DNA from: Batkoa obscura
Taxonomy: Eukaryota; Entomophthoromycota; Entomophthoromycetes; Entomophthorales; Batkoaceae
DNA: 64,000 nucleotides
Reading direction: 5' to 3'
Assembly (NCBI GenBank): GCA_030770535.1
Contig: JASVEC010000015.1
Coordinates: 806,001-870,000 of the forward strand
The position numbers and the translations under genes were made by a program. How positions within the stretch are numbered: the stretch's first letter is position 1; every line of letters starts with the position of its first letter. Under the pieces are notes generated by a model that saw only the letters and a program-made list of their open reading frames with translations, was not told the DNA's origin and searched no databases. This document shows, piece by piece, positions 1 to 12,430 of this stretch.

Positions 1-780
1 AGTTAATTTGATATTCTTTAGTGTTAAATGAGTTAATACCGAGTTTTTGACTAATTTGAATTGATGTAATAATTGATTATTATCATTGATTAACTCCAAG
101 GTATGAAGTTGATTTGTATTGATATAATAAACTAATTTGTTGTTATGATTAAAATTGAGATATAGCTTCCGAATAGTGTTGTTATCAACGGTAACCGTAT
201 TCATTTGATTATTCAACTTTCCATTTAAATTCAATACTTTTACATTCAAATTAAAACAATACGTCAACAAAGGTTGTTCAAATTGGAATAATCTAATAGA
301 CAACGAATTTAATTGCTTTACCTTAGTCAATAGATTCAACATAGAGTCCGATTGAAATAATGGGAGATCTAAATGTAAACAGTTCAAACTATTAAATAGA
401 AACAATTGGCTTTTTAGCCTATTACTACTTAATTTAAAACTTTTGATATGTTGAATTTCAATATTGAATTCCTTTTCAATTCTTAAATTACTAATATCGA
501 TTTCTAACTTTCTTAGTTTTGTACAATACTTTAACACTTGTTTGATGTGACATTCATTCACCTGTTCCATCTTTATATGTTTGATTAAGTGACCTTTAGA
601 TTTAATTACATTAATCCACAACTGATATTGTTTAATTCCTTTAATTTCCAGTTTATAAAGGATTTTATTTAAGATCAAGAGATACCATTCTTTGTATAAT
701 AAAGCACTATTTAACTTATCGTCAATTGGTAATAAGTCCATGACCGTTTCAAGCATCAAGTAAGGTAATTTAGTTATCAT
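1..780 (-). CDS. F-box-like/LRR protein, 3' end outside window
   Basis: The minus strand is open from an ATG at 780-778 to the window edge, 260 codons with no stop; the C-terminus lies outside. Residues about 4-40 (LPYLMLETVMDLLPIDDK followed by a KEWYLL segment) resemble the degenerate F-box pattern LP...l..il..l......l.....W..l. The rest is rich in Leu, Ile and Asn, with repeated LxxLxLxxN-like stretches such as VKVLNLNGKLNN and LHTLELINDNN, as in leucine-rich repeats. F-box/LRR proteins usually present substrates to SCF ubiquitin ligases, and such genes are abundant in Conidiobolus-type fungi. No intron is needed in the visible part. The F-box call is tentative because the motif is weak; the open frame and LRR-like periodicity are clear. 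Confidence 0.6.
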   Translation of the reverse strand, partial: MITKLPYLMLETVMDLLPIDDKLNSALLYKEWYLLILNKILYKLEIKGIKQYQLWINVIKSKGHLIKHIKMEQVNECHIKQVLKYCTKLRKLEIDISNLRIEKEFNIEIQHIKSFKLSSNRLKSQLFLFNSLNCLHLDLPLFQSDSMLNLLTKVKQLNSLSIRLFQFEQPLLTYCFNLNVKVLNLNGKLNNQMNTVTVDNNTIRKLYLNFNHNNKLVYYINTNQLHTLELINDNNQLLHQFKLVKNSVLTHLTLKNIKLT

Positions 781-1913
781 TTTTTTAAAGAGAATTAAAA
801 GTCTTTTGTTCTATAAAATGAGTATTTATTTCCTTTTTTCCTTCTCCACATTTTTATTTTTATTTTTCTCACATTCTAGTTTTGGACTGGATTAATATTA
901 TCATTCGTTAATTTTCAATTTCTTTTTTTAGATTTATAAAGTAATTTTTAAAAGTGGAGTTAAATTCTTATTTTACAATAAAATCAAATTCAAATTGATG
1001 ACTATAACTATATTTTAAATTAGTATACATATAACACCAACATAATAAAATAATAGTTGCCTCATATAAAACCTATCTTTACTGTTTTATTATTATTACT
1101 CTACTTTATATTTTATAGCTTCAAAAATACTTTTATCACATTCTATACAATACTCCAGTTAACCCGGTTCTAAAATCAAGATGTGACTGCTTTATCTATC
1201 CCTTAATGGCTAAGCTAAAGAATGATAGGTTCCCACCTGGCCATTGGTTTAAGATGACGTTGTAGAGCTTCAAATGATTTGTAGTTGATTCGATTTTAGA
1301 AAAGTACTTACCAAAGAGCTTCACTTGATTGGTTAGGTATTGGATCATAATTTGTTGATTTTAGGGGTGGGTAAATAAAAGCTAAATATTTTGGATGACT
1401 CTATTAGATTCTTGTATTTTAAATGGGCAAAAATTGCGTTACAATTTTGTTCAGATTTTAAACCTTGGAATAAACTTCCAAGCAAGTTGAAATCTTCAAA
1501 AGAAAAATTGGCATATTACACTTTTTCCAAAGTGTTTACTAAAAAATTTGATTGGCAATTTATCTTTTTTAACTTGAATGTATTGTAATATAGTGCAAAT
1601 GATCACTTTGTTGATCCAGAACTGAGTCAATTTAATTCTTTATAACTAGAAAACTTTACTGCAAGATTTTAAAATGAAAATCTGTAATTAATTTCTTCAA
1701 AAATAAAATAAGCCTTATTGAATTAAATGAATAGCTATTTAATTAGCAATTAAACTTAAATAAATACTTTATAAAGTTTCTAAATTTATTTAAAATCATT
1801 AACTAATAATAAAATAAAATTAACTGGTGTATGTTAAATCAAGGTACAATCATAAATTAAAGTTAACAAACAAAACAGAATAAAATTTAATTTTTATAAT
1901 AATTCAACTTTAA
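781..1913. other. intergenic, no gene recognised
   Basis: Contains the upstream region of the F-box-like gene. A stretch at about 1150-1340 is less AT-rich than its surroundings but has no long open frame. A 65-codon frame at 1391-1588 has no recognisable motif and is not called. Confidence 0.5.
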
Positions 1914-2016
1914 TAGACGGAGGTGTATTTTTGTTTAAGAATTTACTAACAGTTTTTCTGCTCAAATAGTACTCAAAAGAGGAAAAGTAATGAAATCAAA
2001 AAAAACATCCCCAGAT
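1914..2016 (+). mobile_element. MITE-A copy
   Basis: MITE-A is a roughly 104-bp repeat with ends TATGGGGATGT and ACATCCCCATA and a constant core (AAGAATTTTACTAAC, CCACTCAAATAGCGCTTAAA). Plus is defined here as the orientation in which the GTTTAAGAATTTT core reads forward. This copy is complete but diverged at both ends. Confidence 0.85.
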
Positions 2017-2502
2017 TTAAAAGTCTAAACAATTGTATATACTTTTTATACATATTTTTAATACAATTGTTTGTAAATAAAGGATAAGACAAGTTTATTT
2101 TAAATCATAGTAAAATTCTTGAATACAAAAATACATCCCTATATATTACATATTTATAATAAAAGATAATATAAAAAATTAAATAAAAATTAATGAAGAA
2201 AAATTATTTTGATATTTCGATATTTATATTTAATAGTTATAGTATAAAATTAAAATCAAGACTATGTTTTTTATATATGACATTTTAATATAGAGCGTAA
2301 AAAACTTTTTGGTATAATTTTTTTTAAAATCTTATTACATTTAATTAATTAAACTTATTTTTTAATATTATTTTTTATTACTTTTTGTGTAATTTACTAC
2401 TAATAAATTATTTTTTTATTTATAAATTTATTTTAGCTGTTAAAATTAAAATTAAAATTTTATTTATTATAAATAATTAATTGAAAAAACTTTTATAGCT
2501 TT

Positions 2503-2964
2503 TGTGAAATCTGGTACTCAGGGTTTGGAGTCAAGAACAAATATTGCTGGGTTGACTACACTATAAGTCGAAAGGTCTTAGTTTATGTGACTAAGATAAA
2601 CTTGAATTATAAAGAATAGCACGTAATAGGTTACAAGCTATATAAGACAAATAGAATAGACAATACTAATGTAAATCTATGTAAGATACTATTAAGAAAC
2701 CTTAGTGGCTTTATTAAATGTTCGAGATATCAAAGAATAATTAGTTAAAAAGCCTCGAACTACTATACTCTGTAAACTCTTTTATACTCTGAAAAGTATC
2801 AATATCAAAACGAGAAGATAATATTCTTTGGGATGGAGCTAGAAATCCTCATAGCAAATCAAACTAAGAACATGGGATTGATTGTCTCTAAACTCGAGAA
2901 CACAACAGCTTAGGCGATTGTTATGCTATAATTAACCATGGGACTGACAAAGCGATATTTCACA
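2503..2964 (+). mobile_element. LTR-B solo LTR, subfamily 1
   Basis: About 460-bp repeat beginning TGTGAAATCTGG and ending GATATTTCACA, so TG...CA with an 8-bp terminal inverted repeat. The 4 bp on each side match (CTTT), as expected for a solo LTR left by recombination. It is close to the copies at 9946, 14306 and 41307, so it is comparatively young. No internal retrotransposon region adjoins it. Fossil element. Confidence 0.7.
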
Positions 2965-2996
2965 CTTTTTTCTTAAATATTAAATTTTGTATTTAG

Positions 2997-3413
2997 AGTG
3001 AAGTCTAGTACTCAGTGATTGGAGTCAAAAGGTCTTAGTCTATGTGACTAAGATAGACTTAAATGATGAAGAATAGCATGTAATAGGCTATAGACTATGT
3101 AAAATAAATAGAGCAGACAATACTACTATAAAATCTATGCAAAATACTACTAGAAGGATTTAGTTGCTTTATCAAATATACAAGATATCATGGAATAATT
3201 CAATTAAAAAGCCTTGAGTTGTTATGCTGAATACTCCAATAAGTATGGATATCAAAACGGGGAGGTAATATTCTTTGCAATGTGAAGTTAGGAATTCTCA
3301 CAGAAAATCAAACTAAAAGCATGGAATTGATTGTATCTGAGCACGAGAACACAACAACCCAAGTGACTGTTATGCTATACTGAATCATGGAGCTAACAAA
3401 GCGATATTTCATA
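2997..3413 (+). mobile_element. LTR-B solo LTR, older diverged copy
   Basis: Lies 32 bp after the previous copy in the same orientation but belongs to a more diverged subfamily and is somewhat shorter. Both ends are still recognisable. The 32-bp gap is too short to be an internal region, so these are two separate insertions. Fossil element. Confidence 0.65.
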
Positions 3414-3567
3414 ATAAAAACATTAAATTACTACTATAATTAAACCAGGTGTTAAAGCTTTAAATTATATTTAATTAAGCTGTTATGTATATAATTATTT
3501 AAAAAAATTACTACTTTAGCTTTTTATTTTAAAATATTTAATTACTACAAACTATTTGAATACATTA

Positions 3568-3669
3568 TATGGGGATGTATTTTTTTGTTTAAGAATTGCA
3601 CTAACAATCTTTCCACTCAAATAGCGCTTAAAAATGGAAAAATAATGAAATTAAAAAAACAGCCCCATA
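3568..3669 (+). mobile_element. MITE-A copy, complete
   Basis: Complete, with TATGGGGATGT at the left and GCCCCATA at the right; the central AGCGCT palindrome is intact. Confidence 0.9.
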
Positions 3670-4641
3670 TCTTTAACAAATAATTTTATTATAATTAATA
3701 TAAAAAAAGGATATTAATTATAACAATAGCTAAAATAGTAATATTTCAGATTATGTTTGTTTATAAATAAAGGCGTTTTTAGTTTTCTTTGTTCTTATTT
3801 TTCAAATGATATTTAAGTGGAAAAGCTATCAGTAAAATTAAAAAGTACATAAATTTTTTTTGATGTTCTAGGTTTTAATAAACTAACTGATTCTTGAGCA
3901 ATAAAAAATATATAAAATAAGCAAACAAATTGTGACTAAATTTGTTTTGGAAATAATTTCACAGTTTAATTTTAATAACTATATTTAAATGTTCCAAGAT
4001 TTCAGTAATTTAGATGTCCTACTTTTGTTTTTTAAAGCAATATCTTTATTAATAATGAATTCTTAACAATATAATTTTAATAATTAATGTATTGTATTAA
4101 AAAACAATCCCAATATCTAAAAGATGAAAAAATATAACTTAATGTTTTATAGTTTTAACTATAATTTTAATTATAATTTCAAAAAAACTGCAATCTTAAG
4201 AGATGATTTATTCGCCTTTAAAACTTATTAAAATCTGAAATATGATTATTGTTATTGAGTAGATGAAGAAGAACAATGATTTCATATTTGATATTCAATA
4301 CTTTTCATCTTTTATCATTAAAGCAAAGCATTAAAATTGTTTTACATTGAATATATCTAATATTGATTGAATTTACGATTTATTTTATTGCGTCTATTGT
4401 ACAAAGGTAGGGGCTATAGAAAAATAGATTTATAACATAATAAACATTTAAGCTATTCTTGAATATTGGAAGGATATGAATTTAAACCATACAAAATTAA
4501 CTGTTTATTAAATAAAGTAATTTTAATTACTAAATTCTATGCACAATTATCCAAGAATTAAAATCAAATATAACTGCGTAAATACCATTAATATTCTATA
4601 AAAATAACTCAAAAGCATTCTAAACTATTTGCTTGTTTAAA
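3670..4641. other. intergenic upstream of ABC transporter
   Basis: AT-rich, with no open frame of interest. It includes the 5' flank of the ABC transporter; no convincing TATA box could be singled out in such AT-rich sequence. Confidence 0.4.
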
Positions 4642-7600
4642 ATGTATACTGATTCCAAAAAGATATGTGCCACTTTGGGCGCATGGGTAAGTTAATAGCT
4701 TGTAAAAATAATTAAACTAATTTTATTAGCCATTAGGCGAATATGAATCATTTAACGAGTGTATTTCTATAATGTAAACTTTAATCTATTATAATTAAAT
4801 CTAATTTATTTTCAAGTCTTTTCAAATTAGGATTAATCCCAGCTTATATATTAGGATCATTAGTTGTGATAATATTTACCAACTTTTATCGCATAATTCA
4901 TAGGAATCATCAATATATAACTCTTGATTCAGATGAAACTAGAGCTTTAAACCAAGACAATTCAAACTATGGAACTTTAAGTTCTGGAAATCAATCAAAT
5001 AAAACAATGGAAGATTCAGAGCCAAAGTATTCAAGAACCTACATTAAAACACCACAAGCTCATAATAGCAAATTAATATGGATTTCTTTTATACACGTTA
5101 TTATTTTATCATTAAGAGCTACACTTACATTTATCTATGGTTATAACTCTGGATTTTCTTCAACGATTTATGAGAGTTTACTAACAACAGCTTTTTGGAG
5201 TTATGCCACTATATTAGCAGTATTGAATCAAAACTTTACGTTTTTAAATCATTTAAAAGGGTTTTATTTGATATCATTTTTAGTAGATTGCTTTTATTTA
5301 AGGACATTAATTTATTCAACTAATTTCTCAATTCCATCCAACATAAACTATATTTTACAAACACTAACCTGTGTAATAGAGTTATCTTTGGTTTTATACT
5401 CCTTTTTGATGAATATCAATTTGGCTGAATTTAATAAACTTGCATTAAAGAGTAAAATATATCCATCTCCTGAACCATATGAATCTTTACTCTCAATTGC
5501 AACCTTTTCTTGGGTTATTCCTTTTTTAAGATATGGTTATAATAGTTCTATTGAACCTAATGATGTATGGGATCTTAGACCAGATGAAAAAGCTGCAAGT
5601 TTATGTCAAAAATTTCTAGATTTTCCAAAGGAATGGTCCTTTATATTCAAAATATTTAGCAATTTTAAGCAAGAACTATTTATGCAAATGGTATTTAGCT
5701 TATTTACTATTTGTTTCAATTTTCTCAGTCCAATTCTCTTACATGAATTTTTACAATTAATGGAAAATACTGACAAAGAACTTCCTCTTGGTTTAAAATA
5801 TAAAGAGTATGGATTTTATGTTATTGTTTGTTTACTCGTTGTTGTTATGCTTAAATCAATAACTGATTCTCAATCGCTTTTCTATGGACGTAGGGTAGGA
5901 ATCCGTGTAAAATCAATCGTTATGGGGGAAGTTTATTCGAAAACTTTAAGAAGAAAAGATATTTCAAGCCAAAAAGAAGATTCAAAGGTTTCTAATGCAG
6001 GTAAAATAACTAACTTTATGTCTGTGGATGCACATGAAATTGCTGAAACATGTTGTTATTTAAACTTTTTATATTCTGTTCCTATACAAATTGGTGTTAC
6101 GTCATGGTACCTTTATCAAATTTTAGGGTGGTCAGCTTTAGTTGGTTTATTGCTTACATTTATTGTTATGCCAATTAATTATGTAGTATCAATGAAATGG
6201 GAAAAAATTCAAACTGAGCTTATGAAATGCAGTGATAAAAGGATGGATATAGTCAACGAATTACTTCAGGGAATAAGAATCATAAAGTTCTTTGCTTGGG
6301 AAGGTCAATTTCGAGGTCGTATTGATTCAGCTAGAACAGCCGAATTACAGGTACTTATTAAAAGAATGGCAATTTGGATTGTTGGAGCAACTGTATGGTT
6401 CTGCTTCCCTATGCTTATCACCATTGGTACATTCTATACCTATACAAAAATAGCCGGAAACGTTTTGACTCCTACAATTGCTTTTACATCATTACTAATC
6501 TTTAAGTTTCTTAGAGAGCCTGTAGATCAACTTCCAGATATTATTAATTATTTTTTACAAGCAAAAGTATCGTTAGGAAGGATAGATAAATTTTTAAAGG
6601 AGCCTGAAACTGAAAAATTTCAAATTTTAAAAGAACCAGAGAACCCAGACGACCCTATAATAGGATTTAAAAACGCTAAACTACAATGGGACTCAAGTGA
6701 AGAAGGGGACCAGTTTACTCTTTCTAACTTAAATTTGTCATTCCCACTAAACAAATTGAGTATTATTGTTGGACCTACTGGCTCTGGTAAAACTTCATTA
6801 CTTTCAGGATTACTTGGAGAAATGTCTATCCTTGAAGGATCTGTTTATCTACCAAGAAAATCAAATATAGAATCAACAACTTGTACCAAAGATTTTAGTT
6901 TAAATGGAGGTATAGCTTATGTAATACAATCAGCTTGGATACAACAAGATACAGTTAGAAACAATATTCTTTTTGGGGAGCCATACAATGAGGCTCGCTA
7001 TCAAGAGGTTATTAAAGTATGTGCACTTTTACCAGATTTCAATTCACTTGAAGATGGTGATCTTACTGAGGTTGGTGAAAAAGGAATTACTTTATCTGGC
7101 GGTCAAAAACAACGCCTTTCATTAGCTCGAGCTGTATACAGTAGAGCTAGCCATATCATTATGGATGATTGTTTATCAGCTTTAGATGCTCACACAGCTA
7201 AATTCATATTCCATAATTGTTTTATGGGAGATATAATGAAAAATAGGACTAGGATTCTTGTTACTCATAATATCAGTTTGACTTTTTATCATGCTGAGTA
7301 TGTAGTAGTCTTAAACAGTCAAGGTGAAGTGATAGCTAATGGATCTCGTAAAGATGTAGAATCGATTCCATCTATCAAAGCTGAGTTGAACATGTTCGAA
7401 GATCAATCTCATAAAGAATCTATAGTATCTGAATCGCACGGTGCTACATCACGTTTTGATACAGGGTCATATTTACCTCCAAACTTAGAAGTTACCAACC
7501 CCAAAAAACTAGTATTAGAAGAAGAGCGTGCAAAAGGCGCAGTGAAATTTGAAATATACAGTTCTTATTTTAAAGCATCTGGGGGTAATATTTATTGGTT

Positions 7601-9725
7601 TGGTTTCTTAGGAATATTTGTTATTTATCAAACACTACCTGCCGTCCTTGATTGGTGGATCAAAATTTGGGCAAATGCTGGGGATAAGATACCTGATACT
7701 AATGGATTACAATTAAATAGTTTTATATATATGTCATTTGATGCTTTACCCATCAAGCAACTTTACGAAGCCGTTACTCATCCCATTGTAGAATTTTATA
7801 CAAAATCTGTATTAACATTGAAATCAAACAATGACCTTGATTATTATATCAACATTTATATAATTATTTCCGCTATGAGCGTACTTACTGTTATACTCAG
7901 AGTTAGCTATCAATTTTGGGGATCAATTAAAGCATCACGTATACTTCATGATTCTTTATTAGATAATATTTTACATGCACCAATTCGATTCTTTGATACA
8001 ACTCCTGTTGGTAGACTTATTAACAGATTTTCAAAAGATTTACAATGTATTGATCAAGAACTTATGGCATCTTCAGGTGTATTTGTTTCTGAAATTTTTG
8101 CATCAATTATCATTTTATCTATGATTGCATTTATTCTTCCACAATTCCTTGTAGCAGCTTTAATAATTTTGATGATGTTTTATTATGTTATTCAATTTTA
8201 TATTGGTGGTTCTAGAGAAATTAAACGAATTGAGTCAGTATCTAGATCCCCTATTTATGCCCAATGTGGTGAAACTCTTCAAGGAGTAACAACTATTAGA
8301 GCATATGAACAAGTTACAAGGTTTAGAGATACAAACTATGAAAAAATAGATGATAATATTAGATGTTTCTTTTACCTTTGGACTGCTAACCGCTGGCTTT
8401 CAATTCGTTCTGATTTAGTTGGTGGAATAGTTACTTTTGCTACTGGTTCACTCCTTTTATTATTCAGTGAACAACTTAATTCAGCTTTGATTGGTTTAGC
8501 TTTATCATATGCTTTAAACTTCTCTTCGCACATTTTGGTACTTATTTATTCTTTTTTTATTTAATATATTAATTGTTTTTTTAGTGGATAGCACGCTTTT
8601 ATTCAATGATCGAAATGAACATGAATTCGATCGAGCGTATACAAGAATACCTTGATGTACCATCAGAGCCTCCTAGAAAAATACCTTCTAATTGCCCTCC
8701 ACCTAAGGTAAAATAATTATTCAAATGTGTATGCAAATTAATTATCGTCTTAATAGTGGCCTACAGAAGGAAAAATAGAAATAAACAATCTGATTTTAAG
8801 ATACGCTCCAGATCGTGATCCAGTCATTAAAGGAATATCATTGAGTATAAAAGGAGGGGAAAAAATAGGAATAGTTGGAAGAACAGGTAATATCGTTATT
8901 CTATTAACATATCAATAACTAATGATTTAAATAATTAATAGGAGCTGGAAAATCAACTTTAGCTTTAGCTTTCTTTAGATTTGTTGACCCAGAAAAAGGT
9001 TCAATTTATATCGATGATATTGATATTCATAAAATAGGTTTATTTGATCTTCGCTCAAATCTTACTATCATCCCTCAAGATGCTATATTATTTTCTGGGA
9101 CTATAAGATCTAATTTAGACCCATTCAATCAATATGAAGATCAACAGCTTTGGAATTCATTGAGAAGAGTACATTTGATTGATAACGAATCCCCCATATA
9201 TGACTTACCAGAAGAAACAAATACAGTTATAAAAAGTTTAGATCAAGTTGTCACAGAAAATGGGCAAAACTTTTCACAAGGACAACGTCAACTTTTATCC
9301 CTTGCTCGTGCTTTACTTAAACAATCAAAAGTTATTATTATGGATGAAGGTAATTGTAACTTTATTTGTCAACATACAATTGTATAATATTTATAATAGC
9401 TACTGCATCTGTTGATTACACTACTGGTGTTAAGATCCAAAAAACTATCCGTCAAGAACTTTCACAATCTACTTTGTTGTGTATTGCTCATCGATTAAGA
9501 TCGATTATTGATTATGATAAAGTTGTAGTTATGGGTAATATATTTTATAGTTATAATAGTATTGATACTAAAAAATTATTAGATCATGGTATTATCAAAG
9601 AATTCGATAGTCCAGCTAATCTAATTAAGCAAGAAGATAGCTTGTTCAGAGCAATGTGTAAAGAATCAGGAGATTTCGAAACTTTAGAGCAAATGGCACA
9701 GAATTCTTTTATAAATGACGCTTAA
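4642..9725 (+). CDS. ABCC-family full transporter (MRP/YCF1-like)
   Basis: Likely pumps glutathione or other organic-anion conjugates across the vacuolar or plasma membrane, as ABCC proteins do. My exon model is 4642-4686, 4730-4773, 4817-8537, 8585-8707, 8757-8886, 8942-9349, 9400-9534, 9583-9725. It gives 1582 residues, normal for a long MRP with an N-terminal TMD0. The first two exons supply the expected WPLGEYESFNECIS lead-in to TMD0. NBD1 has Walker A GPTGSGKTS near 682, signature LSGGQKQR near 789, and Walker B ending IIMDD near 810, with the ABCC-typical Asp in place of the catalytic Glu. NBD2 has Walker A near 1352 (GRTGAGKST), signature FSQGQRQ near 1466 and Walker B IIMDEATASVD near 1488. 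The gene appears intact. All introns are 43-55 nt. Substrate cannot be told from sequence. Confidence 0.93.
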
Positions 9726-9870
9726 ATTCAGTTATTTCCAAGTAATAATAAAGCTATTAAAACAATTTTAATTATTATAACCTGGTAATAAAATTCTATA
9801 ATATAGCCCTGATGATTTCAAAGCCTCTTATACTATAGTTATTTCCATACTGATAAACATTAAAGTAAAA

Positions 9871-9943
9871 AATTTTGTCAACAACTTTTCCATTCAAATA
9901 GTACTTAATAAATGGAAAAAGTGATGAAATCAAAAAAGCATCC
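9871..9943 (+). mobile_element. MITE-A fragment, left end missing
   Basis: Carries the core and right half, stopping at GCATCC, directly before the LTR-B copy at 9946. The left end of the element is gone. Confidence 0.7.
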
Positions 9944-9945
9944 TT

Positions 9946-10407
9946 TGCGAAATATCGCTTTGTTAGCTCCATAATTGATTATAATATAATAACCACTTGA
10001 GTTGTTGTGTTCTCAAGTTTAGAGACAATCAATCCCATGTTCTTAGTTTGATTTGCTATGAGGATTTCTAGCTCCATCCCAAAGAATATTATCTTCTCAT
10101 TTTGATATTTCTATTTTTCAGAGTATAAAAGAGTTTACAGAGTATAGTAGTTCGAGGCTTTTTAACTAATTATTCTTTGATATCTCGAACATTTAATAAA
10201 GCCACTAAGGTTTCTTAATAGTATCTTACATAGATTTACATTAGTATTGTCTATTCTATTTGTCTTATATAGCTTGTAACCTATTACGTGCTATTCTTTA
10301 TAATTCAAGTTTATCTTAGTCACATAAACTAAGACCTTTCGACTTATAGTGTAGTCAACCCAGCAATATTTGTTCTTGACTCCAAACCCTGAGTATCAGA
10401 TTTCATA
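9946..10407 (-). mobile_element. LTR-B solo LTR, subfamily 1
   Basis: Reverse orientation; most of its length matches the copy at 2503 with few differences. It abuts a MITE-A fragment, so one element probably inserted next to or into the other. No matching flanking duplication was found. Fossil element. Confidence 0.7.
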
Positions 10408-10681
10408 GAATGATAAAAATTCCATTTTAAGCTAATCAATAAAAAAAAAGGTGTATAATATTTCAGTTTTGAAAATTTTAGTTGTTATGTAAAAAAATTA
10501 ACACCATGAAATAAAAGTCTATCACATTTTATTGATTGATAAAATAATTTTGGAATGAGCAAGCTTGTAACAATTCTATGAAATGCTTTTAAAAACAATT
10601 AAATTTATTCTAAGATTAATCAAAGGAATAAAGATCATCCTAAATTATAAATATAATATAATACCAGTAAGTGTCAACTAT

Positions 10682-12430
10682 TTAGAAGGCTCTTCCACTA
10701 GCTGGAGCTCCCATACTCCTTAAAAGAATGTGTTTTAAACAAAGAGAAGATATAAACGAAATAGAAAAGAAAGTAATTCCAGTTAAAACCATAGAATGGA
10801 AACCATCAACATAAGATTGAACTACTGCAGCTCTAAATTCTGGTTTCAAAGTTTGAATACAAGTTGATGATTGAAGTAAAGCTCCAACACTGACAGTTGG
10901 TACATTTTTGGCTAGGGAGGAGGTTAATACATCTTGATGTACAGCTCCTAGAACCGCTATTCCTATTACACCGCCTAAAGATTGTGAGAAACTAACCAAT
11001 GATGTTACAATAGCTGCATCTTTCATGATAACAGCTGGTTGTGATACAATTGTATTGATTTGAATACAAAGACCTACACCTAAACCAATTAACAATGAAA
11101 ATACAATCAACTCTAATCTTGAAATATTGACTCCCATTAAAGATCCCATAAGAGTAGTACCAATAATACTAATATCAGTACCAGCTATAGAAAGTTGGCG
11201 ATAGATACCAGTTTTAACCATAAAAACACCAGAACTAATTGACATCGAAACCATATCTAACATAGTAGCTAAAAGTTGTAAACCAGAATTAATAACTGAT
11301 GCTCGATGGACAATTTGATAATATAATGGTAAATAAATAATTGTTGCAGAAAATATACTTCCATTGAAAAAGGCAGTAATATTGGGGGAGATAATATTAC
11401 GAACCAAAACATAAGCTGGAATGATTAGTTCCTTAGATACTTTCCGTTGAAAGAAGATGAAAAGAAGTAAGAAAACAATACCTAAAAAAAGCGAAATAAT
11501 AACTGCTGGAGAATTCTAAGGATACTGTCGTCCGCCCCCAATTTAAGCCTAATGCTATAAGTGAAGTAAAGATAAGTAAGGTAATTGAACCTAAATAATC
11601 GACTTTGGTTAACCTTTCTTTCATGTTTTCTTTAGAAGTAGGTAAACGAAGGAAAAATCCAATAACAAGCATAGCTACTAAACAAATTAGGATATTAGTA
11701 TAGAAACACCACCTCCAACTAGCTTTTTCGGTAAGAGCACCATCTATTAATGGACCAACAGCCGAAGCAACAACAAAGTTAGCTCCAATCATACCCATAA
11801 ATATACCTCTTCTTCTTAATCAATCTATATCGGATATAATAATAACTGAAAGAGAGATAAGACCACCCCCACCGATACCAGCAATAGCACAACAAATAAT
11901 TAACATTTCAATAGTTTATGCAGCACCACATAGTACTGAATCAACTAAAAAGATACTAAGGGTAAATAACATAACAACACGTCGACCAAAAATGTCAGAA
12001 AATTTACCATATAGGGATGTATTTTTTTGTTTAAGAATTTTACTAACAAATTTTCCACTTAAATAGTGCTTAAAAGATGAAAAAATAACGAAGCCAAAAA
12101 AACATCCCCATATAAAGATTGAAATACAGTTGAGGGTAATAAATAAGAAGTAGCTACCTAAGTTGCTTCATCAAAAGCATTAAAATCGGAAGTAATGTTT
12201 GCTAAAGAAGTACCAATAATTGTATTATCTAAAGCAGCTACAAAAATGGATAAAACTAGACTAAGTATAATCAAACTGAATTTCGTTTTCGATAGGGCTA
12301 TTCTTGGTTCGTCAATGTTCGTTTGATTGACTGGAGCTTGATTTTCTATTCCTTTCTCATTATTCTGTATTGTAAATACTTCATTGACTTGAGTATCAGC
12401 AGATGACGTCTTTTTTAGGCTAAACTAGCA
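10682..12430 (-). pseudogene. MFS multidrug-type transporter, decayed
   Basis: Reading minus, the translation follows a 14-helix drug:H+ antiporter: FVAALDNTIIGTSL near the start, then KFSDIFGRRVVMLF (motif A), an AGIGGGGLISLS segment, LRRRGIFMGMIGANFV, ASWRWCFYTN, and a C-terminal half that stays open to the stop at 10682. The frame is broken by in-frame stops at 12158-12160 (TAG at the Trp of the ATWVATSYLL motif), 11916-11918 (TAA), 11820-11822 (TGA) and 11517-11519 (TAG at the Trp of a QYPWNS motif). A one-base shift lies in the G run near 11540, and MITE-A sits at 12010-12112 inside the SLYGKFSD segment. The start codon was not found; an upstream exon is possible. Family-level identification is firm; the gene is almost certainly non-functional. 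Confidence 0.85.
12010..12112 (+). mobile_element. MITE-A inserted in the MFS pseudogene
   Basis: Complete copy inside the coding frame. Removing the element together with one TA restores the codon series for FQSLYGKFSD on the minus strand, so the target duplication is TA and the element proper starts TGGGG/TAGGG and ends CCCCA. Confidence 0.9.

Noticed and set aside
1391-1588. 65-codon frame in the left intergenic region
   Set aside because: No motif, no family resemblance and composition like the surrounding DNA.
2503-3413. Two adjacent LTR-B copies as the ends of one retrotransposon
   Set aside because: Only 32 bp lie between them and they belong to different subfamilies, so they are separate insertions.
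10682-12430. Alternative genetic code (stop read as Trp) suggested by the MFS stops
   Set aside because: All intact genes in the window use TGG for Trp and normal stops, and the MFS gene also has a frame shift and an insertion, so it is simply a pseudogene.
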